Positions 54,801 to 64,000 of a stretch of 64,000 nucleotides of DNA are shown here, piece after piece; the first letter of the stretch is position 1, and every line of letters begins with the position of its first letter. The notes under the pieces were generated by a model. The model was not told where the DNA came from and ran no database searches. It saw only the letters and a program-made list of their open reading frames with translations. The translations under genes and the position numbers were made by a program. This stretch comes from Tetrapyrgos nigripes. Taxonomy: Eukaryota; Basidiomycota; Agaricomycetes; Agaricales; Campanellaceae. Where the stretch lies: positions 62,001 to 126,000 of the forward strand of contig JAACJM010000006.1 in NCBI GenBank assembly GCA_013368315.1, given 5' to 3'.

Positions 54801-57253
54801 TCCGAGTTGGTTCACCCAGCATCATTTACATCCTGTCCACGAACATCTAACAACTCTGGATTGCGAAACCTTGTCATTTCCCACAGCAGCTGTGTTTTGT
54901 GTCTGAGCTGAGGGAAATACTCAGTTTTCAGCGAGATTCTAATAGTAGGGAAAAGGATCCGACTTGGGAAGGACTGGTTTGGTGGTTTGTGCGAAGCACC
55001 CGGTCATGACGAGGGCATCTCCCACCTAGTCGCATCTGGCATGGATGTCCGTGTCTGCAGTGGACGGATTTGGAGTGACATACATGGAAAGGTTTGGCTG
55101 GATGCCAGAAGTCGACTTCAAAGTACTGGTTGGCATTTCTTGAAGGGGAAGTCGGATATGATACATATCATGGTGCGTCCTTTGGTTTGCTTGTCTATAT
55201 TATCACGGTCGTAACTTTCGTCATCTAGACTCCCGCCTTCTTATATCGGCATTCTAGACATCCCCAGCAGGAATGAAGAGCTTTCTGCTTTCTTCTCTCG
55301 CATCTCGTTGGCTACCTATGGACTCAAGTGCGCAGAAGGACTGGACTGGTGCTAAAGACAAGGTGCTGTCTCCTGGATTAGTCTGTTGGTATAGTAAGGA
55401 GATATTGAAGCGGGCGAGAGAATGCTTCGTCTCAAAGCATGCTTTCGGCTGCGCGAGGTAATGGGACCCAGGGAGACGAAGTGAGCAAGAAGAATACGTT
55501 TGACGGGTTCGTCACTGAGCTGATTCTTGCTGTATATCACGATCTTATTTTATCAGGTAGATCCCTCGCTGTTTTGCATCGCAAAAAATCCAGGTTGGAC
55601 GCCAGTCTCATGGCACTACGCCGTGCCAAACTCTCTGTCATCTCGCCTCGTCTGTTACTCGACAACTTTCTACAGGCGACTTTACCTGCCAGTGCTCGTT
55701 AGGCGTTGGCTCAGTGGATTTACCGATCGTCAACAACAGAGTTGCATTGGGCTTGGCATGTTCTGTCAGTGATAATTTGCCCCAGGTTTATGAGGATTTA
55801 TGTCGCAACTCTAGGCTGGTCCTCATGCCATCCTATTCAAGAACCCAAAGTGAGATGCCGAGACCTGCTGAAGCTAATAGTAGACTCATGCTAATGCAAG
55901 CATGGTGGTACCGGTGCGTATTTGACGTCGCTGTTGATAATAGTATCAGGGCCGTATCTTTTACATCTAGATCCCTAATGCTCGCGCGATGGCCATGGAA
56001 ACCTGCTCCTCGAACCGAATTGCTTTGCAATACCATCCAGCGCTTTTCAACTCATCGTCTCCATATCTCCACTTCGTGTTTTCGTTCATCGTCGCACCGT
56101 CATGCCAAACGTCCTGTCACGTCGAGCCCGGTGAGACTTGTTGGCAACCTTCTTGAGAGCCTTCACTTCTCCATCGCGCAAGCCTAGGCGGACCATCGTT
56201 GCTCAATGACAGACGCTTATAGATGGTTCCTTTCTACTTCACCCGATGACAGCTTCTCTTTCTTTCTTGGATCGCGTCGCCGCCCGTGAATGGAAGCCTG
56301 CGCCGTACATATCTCACGCTTCTTTCTCCTTGCACTTTCGTCCCACCAACTCTGTTCAACTCTACATCCGACCTTCCTATCCTCCAACATGCTTGTTGTA
56401 CGTGGATGTATACTTGGGAAGTAGTCTGCGCATTCAATATTGGACCGCAGCGGTCTTCCGGAGGTCTCGACGTCAAATTGCCGTTAGATGGAGGACCCTT
56501 CAAGAAGAACCTGGGATTTTGGAGAAGGGTGCCGGAAGGATATGTATTACTGTGTGTCCTTGAGCTCGCTCTTGCATGGACAAGCATAGTCTGACCGACC
56601 TCTATGTTCTAGATTCCAAGCCATCTTGTATTGGATCCTATTACCCGCAAATTACTCGAGGACCGAGGTTCACGACTTAAATAACGATAGCTGTGCCAAT
56701 CACTCCCAATCGTGATACAAACATATTACGAAGCCCTTTGCTTGTCTTGGCCCAGGTCTGCCTTTTTTTACTATAGGCCCAGCATACGCTTGACGGCATA
56801 TCAAGCCTTTGTCAACCGTCGTCTGCATTTGCCTTTCGATGCCGCTCCTCGAGAAGCCAGGTTTGCCATCCGTTAGGCATTTTTTCGTGTTTGAGGATTG
56901 AAAAACATAGACCTCCATTGGCCTGACTGACTCTAAAAGCATATCACTATCAGACCACGTACGACGTGGAGGATGCGCTAAGTCTTTTAGGGAATTGATC
57001 CGAAATCGTTGGGCTCGTTCACTAATTCAAGTTGTGCTGATTATAATACCAATCTTCGTTATGGATGATATAGCGGCTCTTGGTGCCAAGCATCAGCTCA
57101 TGTATGACCGGAATGGCGCGCTAGACATTGAATTGTGGGGTTTTCCACTTCGCTGCTTGATAATACGAGGCTTTGTTGTGGATGACAGAGCAAAAGCCTC
57201 AGCAATTGATTGTAATCGAATTGTGGTCGTCGTATAGTCCAGACCTAGCGTAG
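54801..57253 (+). other. Unassigned, coding-like fragments, no supported gene
   Basis: Short plus-strand frames look protein-like: 55040-55170 (GRIWSDIHGKVWLDARSRL), 55237-55345 after a possible CATCTAG acceptor (GILDIPSRNEELSAFFSRIS), and 55714-55910 (VNNRVALGLACSVSDNLPQV). They cannot be joined into one frame and I do not recognise them. The DNA between 56200 and 57250 shows nothing clear. This is probably old, decayed gene or transposon material. Confidence 0.35.
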
Positions 57254-57260
57254 TATAAAA
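57254..57260 (+). promoter_or_regulatory. TATA box of epoxide hydrolase gene 1
   Basis: TATAAAA 49 bp before the ATG. The surrounding 55 bp are conserved upstream of the second gene, including 'tcaaaatcatcatac', with exactly the same spacing. Confidence 0.75.
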
Positions 57261-57302
57261 GGTGAGTCTCAAAATCATCATACGACACCTACATCCTCGA
57301 GT

Positions 57303-58640
57303 ATGCTCTTCCAGGTCTTATCCTCTTTACTCCTCGCCTTGACAGCGGGTGCATCCTCGCTCTCTCAAGTCGACGCCCCTGCGCCGTTCAACTCCTCTCT
57401 GTTCAAGGACCTCAATGTCTCTAGAGGCCTAAATTACCATTACTATGCAGTCCCTGCTGATACTGGAAAACCCACTCTTCTGTTTCTCCATGGCTTCCCT
57501 TCCACTTCGTATGACTGGCGTCACCAGGTAGCCTTTTTCCAAGAAAAAGGATACGGTCTCCTCGTCCCGGATTTGTTAGGCTACGGCGGCACCTCGAAGC
57601 CTTTGGACCCTCAACTTTATGTTTCCAGTCTCGTTACAAGAGACATCGTTGATATTTTGGACTCTGAGAGCATTGACCAGGCAGTTGTGGTTGCCCATGA
57701 TTGGTAAGTTGTCTTGCCAAAAGCATTGTTTGAGCTCATAATTGATGATTGTTGGGTTGCTCTTGTGTCGACAGGGGCTCAAAGACTGCCAGTCGTCTCG
57801 CGCACTATTTCCCGGAGCGGTTCCTTTCGTACGCATTTCTGGCTGTGGGATATGTGCCTCCCACTTTCTTCGCAACGCCCTACGAAGAGAGACTCAACCT
57901 GGTAAGCAATAATGCCACTCCCAGTGACCTCCAGTTTCTTAATATGTTGCATTGAAACGTTGTTTAGAGTGAAGCAGTACTCGGCTATAAGAACCTTGGA
58001 TACTGGGATTTCTTCTCCTCTGAAGGTGCAGACCAAACCATCCTGAACCATTTGGATTCCCTTTGGGACATACTATACCCAAATGACACCACCAGGACGA
58101 TTACAGACTGGTCTCCATTAGGAGCATTAGAGGCGTTTATTACTAACGACACTAGGATTGCGCCAGTAGACTATGTGACACCTGAGGTGAGTCCAGAGAT
58201 TTTTCAATGTAATCACTCTACTTGCTAGAAGTAACGGTCACTTCTAGGAACGAGCCATTCAGATTGAAGCCATCCGCCAAGGGGGCTTAGCCGCTCCTCT
58301 CAATTGGTACAAGATTGTGCGTGGTACCCTCGAAGGGGAGGACGATCAAGGTATGAAATTTTCACCCATTCCTAAGTGGGTTCTAATGAAAATGATGGAA
58401 AACTTTTTCGTAGGTATTTCGCCAGAAAACGCACTCATTCATCGTCCAGTTTTCTTTGGTGCTGCCTTGCGAGATTACATTTCAGTTGCCCCAATCTTTG
58501 TGGCTGGAGCTCTTGTGTCGAGCAATAGCACGGTGACTATCCGCGAGTATAATTCTGGACATTGGGTTCAGATGGCTTTCCCAGATGAGGTCAATAGTGA
58601 TCTGCTCCAGTGGATTGAGGGTTTGGGGTCGGATGCGTGA
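57303..58640 (+). CDS. Secreted epoxide hydrolase-like alpha/beta hydrolase 1 (5 exons, 358 aa)
   Basis: Inferred exons are 57303-57703, 57775-57901, 57968-58186, 58248-58350 and 58414-58640; all introns are GT-AG and the phases agree. A signal peptide (MLFQVLSSLLLALTAGASS) suggests secretion. The fold markers are HGFPSTSYDW (residues 63-72, oxyanion hole), AHDWGSK with the nucleophile Asp near residue 133, and NSGHW with the catalytic His near 333. Asp rather than Ser as nucleophile, with the HGFP motif, fits soluble epoxide hydrolases, which open epoxides to diols; haloalkane dehalogenase-like activity is the alternative. In this copy the first residue of the nucleophile elbow is Ala where the paralogue and most relatives have Gly (GHDWG). 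The substrate is unknown. Confidence 0.88.
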
Positions 58641-59949
58641 TGAGGTGTTCTATGACTTCGAGTGCCGTTAGAGAGTATGGTACCCCTCGATAGTACTTGT
58701 TGTAGATTAGGATCGCAAAAGTAACCTCACCAGAAATCCTAGAAATTCCATTGATATACATGACGTTGAGCAGCTTCCAGCAGCCTTTGAATACGATGAG
58801 AGCGCAAAATTTGGAGGGACTTCAAAAAGTAACGCCTCGGGTTCCGGAAATCCCATTACCCGGCTTTCATCTCTTCATTGTCGACGTCTTTACTCTTCGC
58901 TTCCTTGATTTTCCTCTCCTCCTCTTCCGGCTCCTGCAAGAAATGCTATCATCAAAGTACGGAACTGGATCTCAGACAAATCTTTTGGCTTGGGGATGGT
59001 TTGGTCGTATGAGGAGCTGGCAAGTCTCAAGAGGATACGGTTTCTGTCGCAAAAAGCTACAGTGCGAGAATGGATTAGAGATCTGCATTCGGTACAGAAG
59101 TGCGTAGTCAAGAGCTAGTATGACGGGATTGTAGGCTTTGAGAGGCTGGCAAGGATACGGGAGGATCCGGGATGGTGGAACGTCTGGTACGGGTATCCTT
59201 CTCAACCCTCGGTGCTTTTCAGGTCAAGGACTCGCATGGAACTACGTCTAATTATTTTGCTTTTCCGTCTTGCGCCTCGAAGTGCCCATATACGGTTCTC
59301 ACCGATGTTTCATTCCGTCCAACTGTCGATGGTTTACAAGAAGATCTCAAAATGACGAGTATGCCTTCGAGTCTTCTCTTTGACAGTTATTCATGCTTAT
59401 TTGGTGCTATCTTCAGTGCCAGTGGTCTCGTTTGCCAAATCTCTCTTGCAACATACGTCATCCTAGAGGCACCCTTTCCGATGTCTCCGAATTCGACCCT
59501 GGCTCAGCAGCGGCACTCCAACCTCCGACTCCTCCATACCGGACTACTACAGCTTCGGACAGTCGAAATCCTCCTATTTTATCTGAGCCGAACCTGAGTT
59601 TTTAGCCCCCAAATAATATCAGAATCATACTCAGCGCATCAAAAGACGTCGAAAAACGATTTTTCCAGATTTTTCCCACAAGAAATTCCGTTTGACCAAA
59701 TTTTTGGACCTTTTCAGAAACGAAGTGTACCCCTTTTGGGGTTTTGGATGGAAAATCTTGTATGTAAGGACAGATCTATCAATCTAGAGTTGACTCCAGG
59801 TGCATCATTGCACTTTGCTTCTGCTTCCTGACCACCCATTCTGCCACTTTTCCCATCAGCCCTTTGTGATACGCGCTCATAAAGCGAAATGAGCGGTTGA
59901 TAGAGTGACAGATAGTATCAGTGGGGCACCCATCCAACCATTTCCTATT
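58641..59949. other. Intergenic, nothing firmly recognised
   Basis: Short ORFs (58751-59107 and 59172-59597) lack recognisable features. No gene or repeat is supported. Confidence 0.45.
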
Positions 59950-60290
59950 CAAACTAACTCTGCCTCTTCGTCAATATCCGACTCATTCTCTGAATCAATG
60001 GCATCTTCTGCAGCCCAATCGATCCTTGTACTGAAGAGAACATTTATACGAGAACTTCCGGGCTGAGGGTGACTGTCTGCTGCACTGCTTGAGGGTACAG
60101 GTTTGGGCACAGTATTCGATGCTCTTTGGTTTCAAAGTCCTGATATATTACGGCCACCTCGAGCCCCTTTTCGAGGACGACCTCCAGACATGTTCGGGGG
60201 AGAAAGAAAGATATCGCTAGCTTGATCAATGTATCATGTAGGTGGTGCGGTGGCACTATTACCGATTTCTTTCCGGAACATCTGCTCATA
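59950..60290 (-). pseudogene. Coding-like fragment of unknown family
   Basis: The minus-strand frame MSRCSGKKSVIVPPHHLHD, LEVVLEKGLEVAVIYQDFET, then an acidic tail in a shifted frame (AIDSENESDIDEEAEL). The frame change near 60044 suggests a broken gene or a missed intron. I do not recognise the family. Confidence 0.3.
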
Positions 60291-60642
60291 GTATTTTCAA
60301 TCTTTTTACAGAATCATAACCGGTTTAACAAAAGGAGTCGATTCTGCATTTTTCTGGGATTTTAGAAACTTTTTTCATGTTTGGCCAAATTTTAGGGGTT
60401 CACACTACCTAAAATGGCATGTAGCTTGGGAATGGCTCAATAGATTTACTTCAAAATATTACTGGAACATCCTTTCCATGAGATCTTTTGATTCCGTGTA
60501 CTCTGGAGACCAAGGAAAAGGGTCGGGAAAAGTAGTTGACTTTGACTGTCCGAAGCTGTACATCTCTTTCCTGAAGGAGTTGGAGGACGCGTCTTCATTT
60601 TACTTCTTGACCTGCAACCACGGCTTCGTCTACATTGTGAAA

Positions 60643-60828
60643 ATGCCAGCCGTAATACTCACCCTTCGCGAACGCGCTCGCTGTCACTCCTGTCAGCGTT
60701 CGCTTCCCAAAAATAACAACACCATTCAAGGCCAGACTCACCGCATCTATTGTACAGAATGCTTAGACAGTGTTCGCCGTAAGGGCTTAATTAAGGGTAC
60801 CTTTGGAGGTTATGGCTTAAAGGCTTAA
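60643..60828 (+). CDS. Small possible zinc-binding ORF
   Basis: 61 aa starting at MPAVILTLRERA, with two CxxC pairs (CHSCQRS and CTECLD) separated by about 22 residues, compatible with a small zinc ribbon or a fragment of a larger protein. The reading frame is open further upstream to 60478 in the same frame. There is no other evidence of function. It ends in the CTTAAG-rich stretch. Confidence 0.3.
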   Translation: MPAVILTLRERARCHSCQRSLPKNNNTIQGQTHRIYCTECLDSVRRKGLIKGTFGGYGLKA

Positions 60829-60876
60829 GTGAGGGCTTAAGTTAAGTACATACTTAAGGGTACTTAAGGCCTTAGG
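60784..60876. repeat. CTTAAG-rich palindromic cluster
   Basis: Within 93 bp there are four CTTAAG hexamers, a TTAATTAA and several GGCTTAA words, some arranged as inverted pairs (acttaagggtacttaaggcc). The function is unknown; it could be a transposon terminus or a protein-binding cluster. Confidence 0.55.
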
Positions 60877-60879
60877 ATA

Positions 60880-61970
60880 AAAAATTGTAATTACCTGCCG
60901 TACTCATCACCAGAGCCTTCAAACTCTCTATCATCTGGTATCTGGTCCTCCTCCTGTGCCAATAGTTCCATATGTAAGGCCTCCTCACTCCAGCCTGTTG
61001 CTGAGTGCATCGGTGCTCAATATAACCATGCAGAGTCATGTTAGCGCTCTGTTTTGGATGCCCACCGAATAATAATGCTAGGGAACGAGGTAACCACGAT
61101 GAACTACCGGCCGGCAGCTGTTTGACATGGATTCCAACTTCCTCGACCCAGTGAGAAAAGCTCCGCTTTAGATCAACTCTTCGATATACAGAAGGGACTG
61201 TCACAGGCCTAAGTTTCTTCCGCGAGGGCGACTCGGAACACGACAAATGCCGCGTATGTCGAAAACTGCCCAGACAATGTCCATGTTGCCGTAATTTCAA
61301 GTCCAAGAGCAACTTTGTCTCGGAGAACGATGTCGGAAACGATCCTAGTAGCCGCCGCCCATAGGTATCAGAAGAAGTCCCGAAATTGTGGAAAGGTTAA
61401 ACGATATAAGCATTATCTTCCCGTTCGTCTCCAGAAAGAAATGCCAACTCACAGCTTGTACCCAAGCTCACGACAAGCTGTGATGTGCCACTGTGTCGCG
61501 AACAGCGGACTGTCCATGGTGTGCCAGGGCTTAATCCTGCACAGGCGACTGGTGAGTGAAAAACACGTCCTTCAACTTTTCAGGTTCCAATCCACCCTCC
61601 AAGAAAACAACCGGTCATGAAGTGACAGAAGCTGATTGTCGTGATGAAACCGGGAAGATTAACCAAAGATTAACGTTACTTGCACTGCTGGAAACATTCA
61701 ATTTCACGAAGTTTACGTCTTTCAGTCAACAGCTGAGAGAAATGATCTGTTTCAAACACGTTACAAGTCTAACCTCTCTCAACAACAACAAGACTTTTCT
61801 GATGCTTAATCATGCTGTCTGTATTTTCACCACGACCTGAGTCGTTCGATTATGTACGCCAACATTTCTCAGCTCACCACGATCTTTGCGACGAGTTATC
61901 TTGGCAGTTTGTCAGTCCTCTCGTCAGGCCCTAAAGTCTTTTTTCCAACCCCTATCAACTTTAGATCAAC
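60880..61970. other. Unassigned stretch before the helicase remnant
   Basis: There is a minus-strand ORF (60872-61312, 146 aa) and a plus-strand ORF (61315-61620), neither with recognisable motifs. The segment may contain further decayed parts of the downstream helicase gene, but I cannot show it. Confidence 0.35.
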
Positions 61971-61973
61971 GCT

Positions 61974-62540
61974 GTGTTCGGATGGTCTTCAAGAATGATG
62001 ACCGAGGTGCTCACAAAGCGTCTCCAGAAGACTGTAAGTAGTCTTGAACTGGAACTTGTTCTGGCGAAAGGCACAAAAGTTATGGTGACCCGAAAGCTTT
62101 CTGCATTCACGTTTTCTATGGCTCACTTTTTGTTTTCTACAGGTCTTGTGAATGGCACTATTGAGACTGTCGTCGACATGTCACGTCGTCTGGAAGCCAA
62201 TGGTTGTGCCTGATCAGATCTTCCCCTTGCTCAGGTTGCTGTCCTCGTCGAGATCCCGACGTACTTACGCGTGGCAGGACCTACGCTCGGCGATCCATAC
62301 CCCATGAGGGCTTTCCTGAAGGCGTATCTATCGTTCCCATTGCCGTGTATAAGCATGTTTTTGACTTGAAGGGCCAACCATGCAGCCGGTTACAAATACC
62401 TTTACGACTCGTAAGCTGTCGCTGTTCAAAAATCTCAGGCTCTTATGATAAAGAAAGCGCAGGTTGGGCTCGGAAGGAAAAAATTCTACGCGTTTGACGT
62501 TGTTGTGTTGTCGAGAGTCACTGATATTAAACGGTCTGAT
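61974..62540 (+). pseudogene. Pif1/Helitron-type helicase C-terminal remnant
   Basis: Plus-strand pieces in the order of the family: LELELVLAKGTKVMVTRKLS and GLVNGTIETVVDM (61974-62213), VAVLVEIPTYLRVAGPTLGD (about 62233), then in another frame EGVSIVPIAVYKHVFDLKGQ and SRLQIPLRL (about 62316-62410). A third frame gives KSQALMIKKAQVGLGRKKFY and VVVLSRVTDIK (about 62435-62530). This matches the GxxVMxTxNL...GLVNG...PLRLxY...HKSQG...K..VDLG...F...LSRV order of Pif1-like helicases. At least two frameshifts break it. A Helitron origin is likely but unproven, since no Rep domain is visible. Confidence 0.65.
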
Positions 62541-62554
62541 GGTTGTGGACAAAT

Positions 62555-62674
62555 GGTTCAACTACTCCTGGGTTTGGCGGTGCTACTTGGAATGAGCGAA
62601 GAGTATATTTCATTGGTTCAACTACTCCCGGGTTCAGCGGTACTACTTGGAATGAGCGAAGAGTATATTTCATT
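62555..62674 (+). repeat. 60-bp tandem duplication
   Basis: Two adjacent copies of a 60-bp unit beginning ggttcaactactcc and ending gagtatatttcatt, with about four differences between them. It lies just after the helicase remnant. Confidence 0.9.
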
Positions 62675-63282
62675 AGACACTACAATGTATCTCTTTGAAT
62701 GAATGTCGCAAGACTTCTACTACTTTGATTGAAGAGTGAACCCTTGCTGCTCGGATTTGAAAGTGAGCAGCCCAGGTACCGTGCCACGGTGCCATATACA
62801 TTTTACATTGGTTGAAATACGATGGAACAACTTGCAGACTAGTATGTTTCCAAAGAATCGCTTTACGCAGTGTGGATAGACGTCAAACCGTAGGGATAAG
62901 GGCACCATCAGTAGCCTCGATGACATTAACAGAGACTCGGACGTTGTCATCGGGGACATGTGGATGCTCATTCTTGGCCCATTCAGTGCGTTCAACGAGC
63001 GGATACACGTCTAATACAATTCAGACAGTGACTAACCAGACTATTCCACAGAGCATTTTTCAGCGGTGATAGAGGACCTCCTTGTTTAGAGGAATGAACC
63101 AAGAACCACGAGAATGGGTGCACACCGTGCTCACTGCTGTCACGCGTCATCCTGCCTAGGTGTCACGCGTGACGCGTCATTCTCAGTGAACGCTTGGCAA
63201 AAACACTTGGTCGAAACTCTATCTATTCATCTATCTATCTACATACAGTGTACGACCTCGTATCACTGCAAACCTAGTGTGG
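62675..63282. other. Intergenic upstream of epoxide hydrolase gene 2
   Basis: No gene is supported. A short (CTAT)n microsatellite lies at 63220-63242, and inverted TGTCACGCGTGACG words at 63140-63178. Confidence 0.5.
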
Positions 63283-63290
63283 TATAAAAG
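63283..63290 (+). promoter_or_regulatory. TATA box of epoxide hydrolase gene 2
   Basis: TATAAAAG 49 bp before the ATG, with the same spacing and flanks as in gene 1. Confidence 0.75.
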
Positions 63291-63331
63291 GTGGGCCTCA
63301 AAATCATCATACGGCACTTACATACCCAAGT

Positions 63332-64000
63332 ATGCTCTTCCAGGTCTTATCCTCTCTACTCCTCGCCTTGACTGTGGGTGCATCCTCAGCATTACTTCCG
63401 CGGGTCGACGTCCCAGCGCCGTTCAATTCCTCCTTGTTCGAGGACTTCAATGTTTCTAGAGGCCTAAATTATCATTACTACGCAGTTCCAGCGGATACTG
63501 GAAAACCCACCCTCCTCTTTCTCCATGGCTTCCCTTCCACTTCGTATGACTGGCGTCACCAGGTTGCCTTTTTCCAAGAAAAAGGATACGGTCTCCTCGT
63601 ACCTGATATGTTGGGTTATGGAGGCACCTCGAAACCGTTGGACCCTCAGCTTTACGTTTCCAGTTTGATTACGAAGGACATCATTGATATCCTGGATGCT
63701 GAGAGTATCGAGCAGGTAGTTGTGATAGGCCATGATTGGTGAGATTTTTTTTTTGAGCATTGCCCAAGCTTATTACTGACTCGCGGTTTGCAGGGGCTCA
63801 AAAATTGCCAGTCGTCTTGCCAATTATTTCCCGGAGCGGTTCCTTGCCTACGCTTTTCTGGTCGTGGGATACACCACTCCTGATTTCTTCGCAACCCCCT
63901 TTGAAGAGAAACTCAGGCTGGTGAGTAGTCATATAATCTTCTCAGTGGCCCTCAGTTTTTATATCCTTCCATTGATACCCATACGTTTAGGACAAGTTAG
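63332..64000 (+). CDS. Secreted epoxide hydrolase-like alpha/beta hydrolase 2, partial at window end
   Basis: A paralogue of the gene at 57303, about 6 kb away in the same orientation. Exons visible: 63332-63738, 63794-63920, and the first bases of exon 3 from 63991; the window then ends. A signal peptide is present (MLFQVLSSLLLALTVGASS). Key motifs are HGFPSTSYDW and GHDWGSK with the nucleophile Asp; unlike copy 1, the canonical Gly of the nucleophile elbow is kept. Intron positions are the same as in copy 1. No break is visible in the part present. Confidence 0.87.

Noticed and set aside
60044..60289. Complete 81-aa gene
   Set aside because: The protein-like sequence continues in another frame beyond the stop, so the ORF is a fragment and not a full gene.

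Overview
The window looks like repeat-rich nuclear DNA of an agaricomycete (mushroom-forming basidiomycete) fungus. Introns are 50-75 bp with GT-AG ends. There are Tnp2-type (Plavaka/CACTA-like) transposases with agaricomycete signatures, Ty1/copia elements, HET-domain incompatibility genes and small secreted hydrolases. Nothing points to bacterial or organellar DNA. The assignment rests on gene style and family recognition, not on a database search.

Layout. 0-14 kb: a degenerate LTR, then two copies (556-3715 and 10781-13594) of an unusual fold-back element. Each has CACTGG... inverted termini, a 3-bp target duplication, long inverted arms, and a core of inverted 22-bp minisatellite arrays. 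Between them lie a solo LTR, a short TA-flanked MITE, a SINE-like repeat and an isoprenylcysteine methyltransferase gene (complement of 7860-8627). 15.6-21.2 kb: a complete Ty1/copia element with near-identical 235-bp LTRs but a broken pol; its 5' LTR is itself split by a solo LTR of another family. 22.9-34.4 kb: SINE-like copies, a duplicated gene remnant (24230-25427 and 33064-34427), a first HET-domain gene (29241-31265), and a scrambled pair of pseudogenes downstream, one of them ATP synthase subunit g.

34.4-49.9 kb: a decayed copia element on the minus strand, interrupted twice by the same 6.3-kb Tnp2-type DNA transposon. The two copies are in opposite orientation and separated by only 112 bp. 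Together they form a 12.7-kb nearly perfect palindrome, yet each copy has its own 7-bp target duplication, so they are separate insertions. Each carries a 3-exon transposase gene (1018 aa) and a 9-exon second gene (580 aa, unknown function); the second gene is frameshifted in one copy.

49.3-53.2 kb: a second copy of the copia-LTR / HET gene / Gly-Met-rich gene cassette. This HET gene is truncated by a 17-bp tandem duplication. 53.3-57.2 kb holds decayed transposon-type coding DNA that I cannot assign in full. 57.3-58.6 kb and 63.3 kb to the window end hold two paralogous secreted epoxide-hydrolase-like genes with conserved TATA boxes; between them is the remnant of a Pif1/Helitron-type helicase.

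Only a few genes look like working host genes: the methyltransferase, HET gene 1, the two epoxide hydrolases and perhaps the Gly-Met-rich gene. Most of the rest is nested mobile DNA and its debris.
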